From contig CAVSUY010000011.1 of the NCBI GenBank assembly GCA_963731035.1, positions 83,242 through 147,241 of the forward strand: DNA of 64,000 nt. Direction: 5' to 3'. Below are positions 62,574-64,000 of the stretch, one piece after another. The DNA comes from JAANXG01 sp963731035. Lineage in GTDB: Bacteria; Pseudomonadota; Gammaproteobacteria; Arenicellales; JAANXG01. The position numbers and the translations under genes are program-made. Each line of letters starts with the position of its first letter. Positions within the stretch are counted from its first letter, which is position 1. Under the pieces are notes generated by a model. It did no database searches. It saw only the letters and a program-made list of their open reading frames with translations, and was not told where the DNA came from.

Positions 62574-63494
62574 TATCAGTCCATCTGAGCCTGTTGGATG
62601 AAACCTGTATACATTCGGATGATCCAAAGTATATTTTATACACAGAAGCAGCGCGAAGTACGAGCATAAGCATTCATGACATCCCTTTGCAAATCTGTCA
62701 GTTTGATCTCCCCGTGTCAATGCCGTCGTCCGGGATGGATTCATGGTCGGCATCCCCGAGAACGGACCAGAATGAATCTTAGTGCAATCAATGCGAAGAG
62801 GAAACACCGCTGCTCTCTCTGGTGAAAACGAGATGTTAGGTTGGGCGGCTTGAATACATGGCTTCGATGGCTTCCTTCTCTTCCACCGGCGTTTTCGTCT
62901 TGTCAGCGGTGCGCGTGTTCTAAGATTGTCGTTTTAGGTGGAGCCTTGGAGTTCCGTTCGCGCGGGCCTGGGCTGCGCGCTGGGCAAGGACTACCAGTTT
63001 GTCTATCCATGGACGATAACCGCCCGCATCTCGCGGAGCCGCGGCCGGGTACAAGCGGGGGAGCTGAATATAGAGTTGCCTGTGTACCGCAATATTGAGA
63101 AGATAGTAACACTATATTTCAGTGCTATCGTCAAGCACGAGTACGCGACCTCTTTCGAGATATCATTCGACAGAGAACGTGTGGATCATGTACTGCGAGA
63201 CAAGAAGGAAAGACTTGGCCTGGGATGCCGCCTTGCGGCCAGTCAGCGGCCTAGGCACACTCCAGCCAGCAGCCGTAGCTTTTCGGGCCCGCTGAATCGG
63301 TGCCGGGTAGGCTTTTCGAGGCGCCCATCCGGCTGGACTTCGTTCGGATCTTTCATCAGTTTGTCTCCCAATCGTCCTAAATACTACAGATAGAAAAGAA
63401 AGGCTGCTGTTGGGTTCAAGGTTGGCACGTAGGACTCAAGGTAACCTTCTGAAACCATACCGTAATATTCCATGACATCACACATGATTTGGCA
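62574..63494. other. Divergent region without a convincing gene
   Basis: About 920 bases between the sulfotransferase and the divergent ABC-2 permease. A plus-strand frame at 62938-63393 contains a plausible stretch (RNIEKIVTLYFSAIVKHEYA) but its ends are Arg/Ser-rich and no family is recognised. It may hold a decayed gene plus the promoter of the exporter. AT content is higher than in the first 50 kb. Confidence 0.45.
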
Positions 63495-64000
63495 ATGAAA
63501 CCGCCGCGTTTTTGGCAGTTGGTGTTGGTCAAGGTCCAGATGAATCTGGTATCGGAAGCCTCGAAAAGCTATTTAAACTATCTCTGGTGGGTTCTGGAGC
63601 CCGCTTTATTCGTGGCGATATTCTATGTGGTGTTTGGCGTCTTACTGGAAAGAGGTGGCCCCGGATTCGTAGGGTTCCTAGTGTGCGGCAAGATTCCTTT
63701 CCTTTGGTATTCACGTAGTGTTTCCAACTCGAGCGGCTCCATACTGGCGGGAAGGACCCTGATCAGCCAAGCTTACATACCCAAAGCGTTTTTCCCCGTT
63801 GTGGTGATGTTGCAGGATGCCGTTAAGCAATTCTTTGTTTTCTCTTTATTATTGATTTTTCTTGTTCTTTACGGCGCAGGAATCACAACCGCCTGGCTGT
63901 ACCTACCCTTGATTGTGGTCGTGCAAGCGCTTTTTATAGGGGCAAGTGGAATGGTTGCAGCCGCCATTGTCCCCATTATTCCTGATTTCAAGTACATCAT
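63495..64000 (+). CDS. ABC-2 type polysaccharide exporter permease, cut by the window end
   Basis: The frame is open from ATG 63495 to the last base, at least 168 residues. It begins MKPPRFWQLVLVKVQMNLVS and continues with SYLNYLWWVLEPALFVAIFY, the start of the ABC-2 domain of O-antigen/capsule export permeases (Wzm/KpsM/TagG group), then RTLISQAYIPKAFFPVVVML and further hydrophobic segments. Such permeases, with an ATPase usually encoded next, move a finished polyprenyl-linked polysaccharide across the inner membrane. The ATPase is expected just beyond the window. Confidence 0.88.
   Translation, partial: MKPPRFWQLVLVKVQMNLVSEASKSYLNYLWWVLEPALFVAIFYVVFGVLLERGGPGFVGFLVCGKIPFLWYSRSVSNSSGSILAGRTLISQAYIPKAFFPVVVMLQDAVKQFFVFSLLLIFLVLYGAGITTAWLYLPLIVVVQALFIGASGMVAAAIVPIIPDFKYI

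Noticed and set aside
62938..63393. A 151-residue plus-strand frame upstream of the exporter permease
   Set aside because: Only a short middle stretch looks like protein, the ends are Arg/Ser-rich, and there is no recognisable family or good start, so it was kept as part of an unassigned region.

Overview
The window is a GC-rich, densely coding bacterial chromosome segment, most likely from an unclassified gammaproteobacterium. This rests on gene content (RhlE-type helicase, CspA, UppP, Lon, PotABCD, TctCBA) and on REP-type hairpins of the GTAGGAGCGGCTTCAGCCGC kind, which are familiar from gammaproteobacteria. No rRNA, tRNA, CRISPR array or transposase gene was seen. The genus cannot be fixed from the sequence alone.

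Layout. 0-5 kb: a minus-strand polar amino-acid ABC importer (ATPase, binding protein, two permeases) beside a sarcosine-oxidase-like flavoenzyme. 5-24 kb: small-molecule metabolism, with a MetE-like protein, class III aminotransferase, NmrA-like reductase, GST, a MocR-type regulator with candidate operator repeats, a DUF1326/DUF2182 pair, a thiamine-diphosphate decarboxylase, an SDR, a gamma-butyrobetaine-dioxygenase-like enzyme, an importer pair lacking its own ATPase, a second amino-acid-oxidase-like flavoprotein and an OmpA protein. 24-27 kb: a TctCBA tricarboxylate transporter whose tctA is frameshifted. 27.6-28 kb: nested palindromic MITE-like repeats. 28-32.7 kb: a K+ channel with a zinc-ribbon tail coupled to a CBS protein, PepQ, UppP, a small membrane protein and a dienelactone hydrolase.

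32.9-36.6 kb is the most striking region. A stand-alone adenylating enzyme is followed by four tiny genes whose products share the C-terminal signature FPPSGEKAGxxGGE, and then by a HExxH protein resembling the putative peptide-modification family TIGR04267. This looks like a compact RiPP (modified peptide) system with four precursors, one adenylating enzyme and one metalloenzyme. Two of the four precursors can only be seen by reading overlapping or short frames.

36.6-53 kb holds housekeeping and transport genes: CBS protein, cspA with a clear terminator, RhlE-like helicase, SPOR protein, SLC13-type transporter, NYN/LOTUS protein, SpmAB-like fusion, Lon, and a potABCD polyamine importer followed by a nitrilase-family amidase and a 2OG-Fe(II) oxygenase.

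53-64 kb is a surface-polysaccharide locus with lower GC towards its end: membrane glycosyltransferase-like protein, DUF2304 protein, GT2 and GT4 glycosyltransferases, a methyltransferase, three sulfotransferase-like genes and, divergently, the start of an ABC-2 polysaccharide exporter permease cut by the window end. Together they suggest a sulfated surface glycan. Several genes here are broken by single-base shifts or stops, so either the island is decaying or the assembly is inaccurate at this end.
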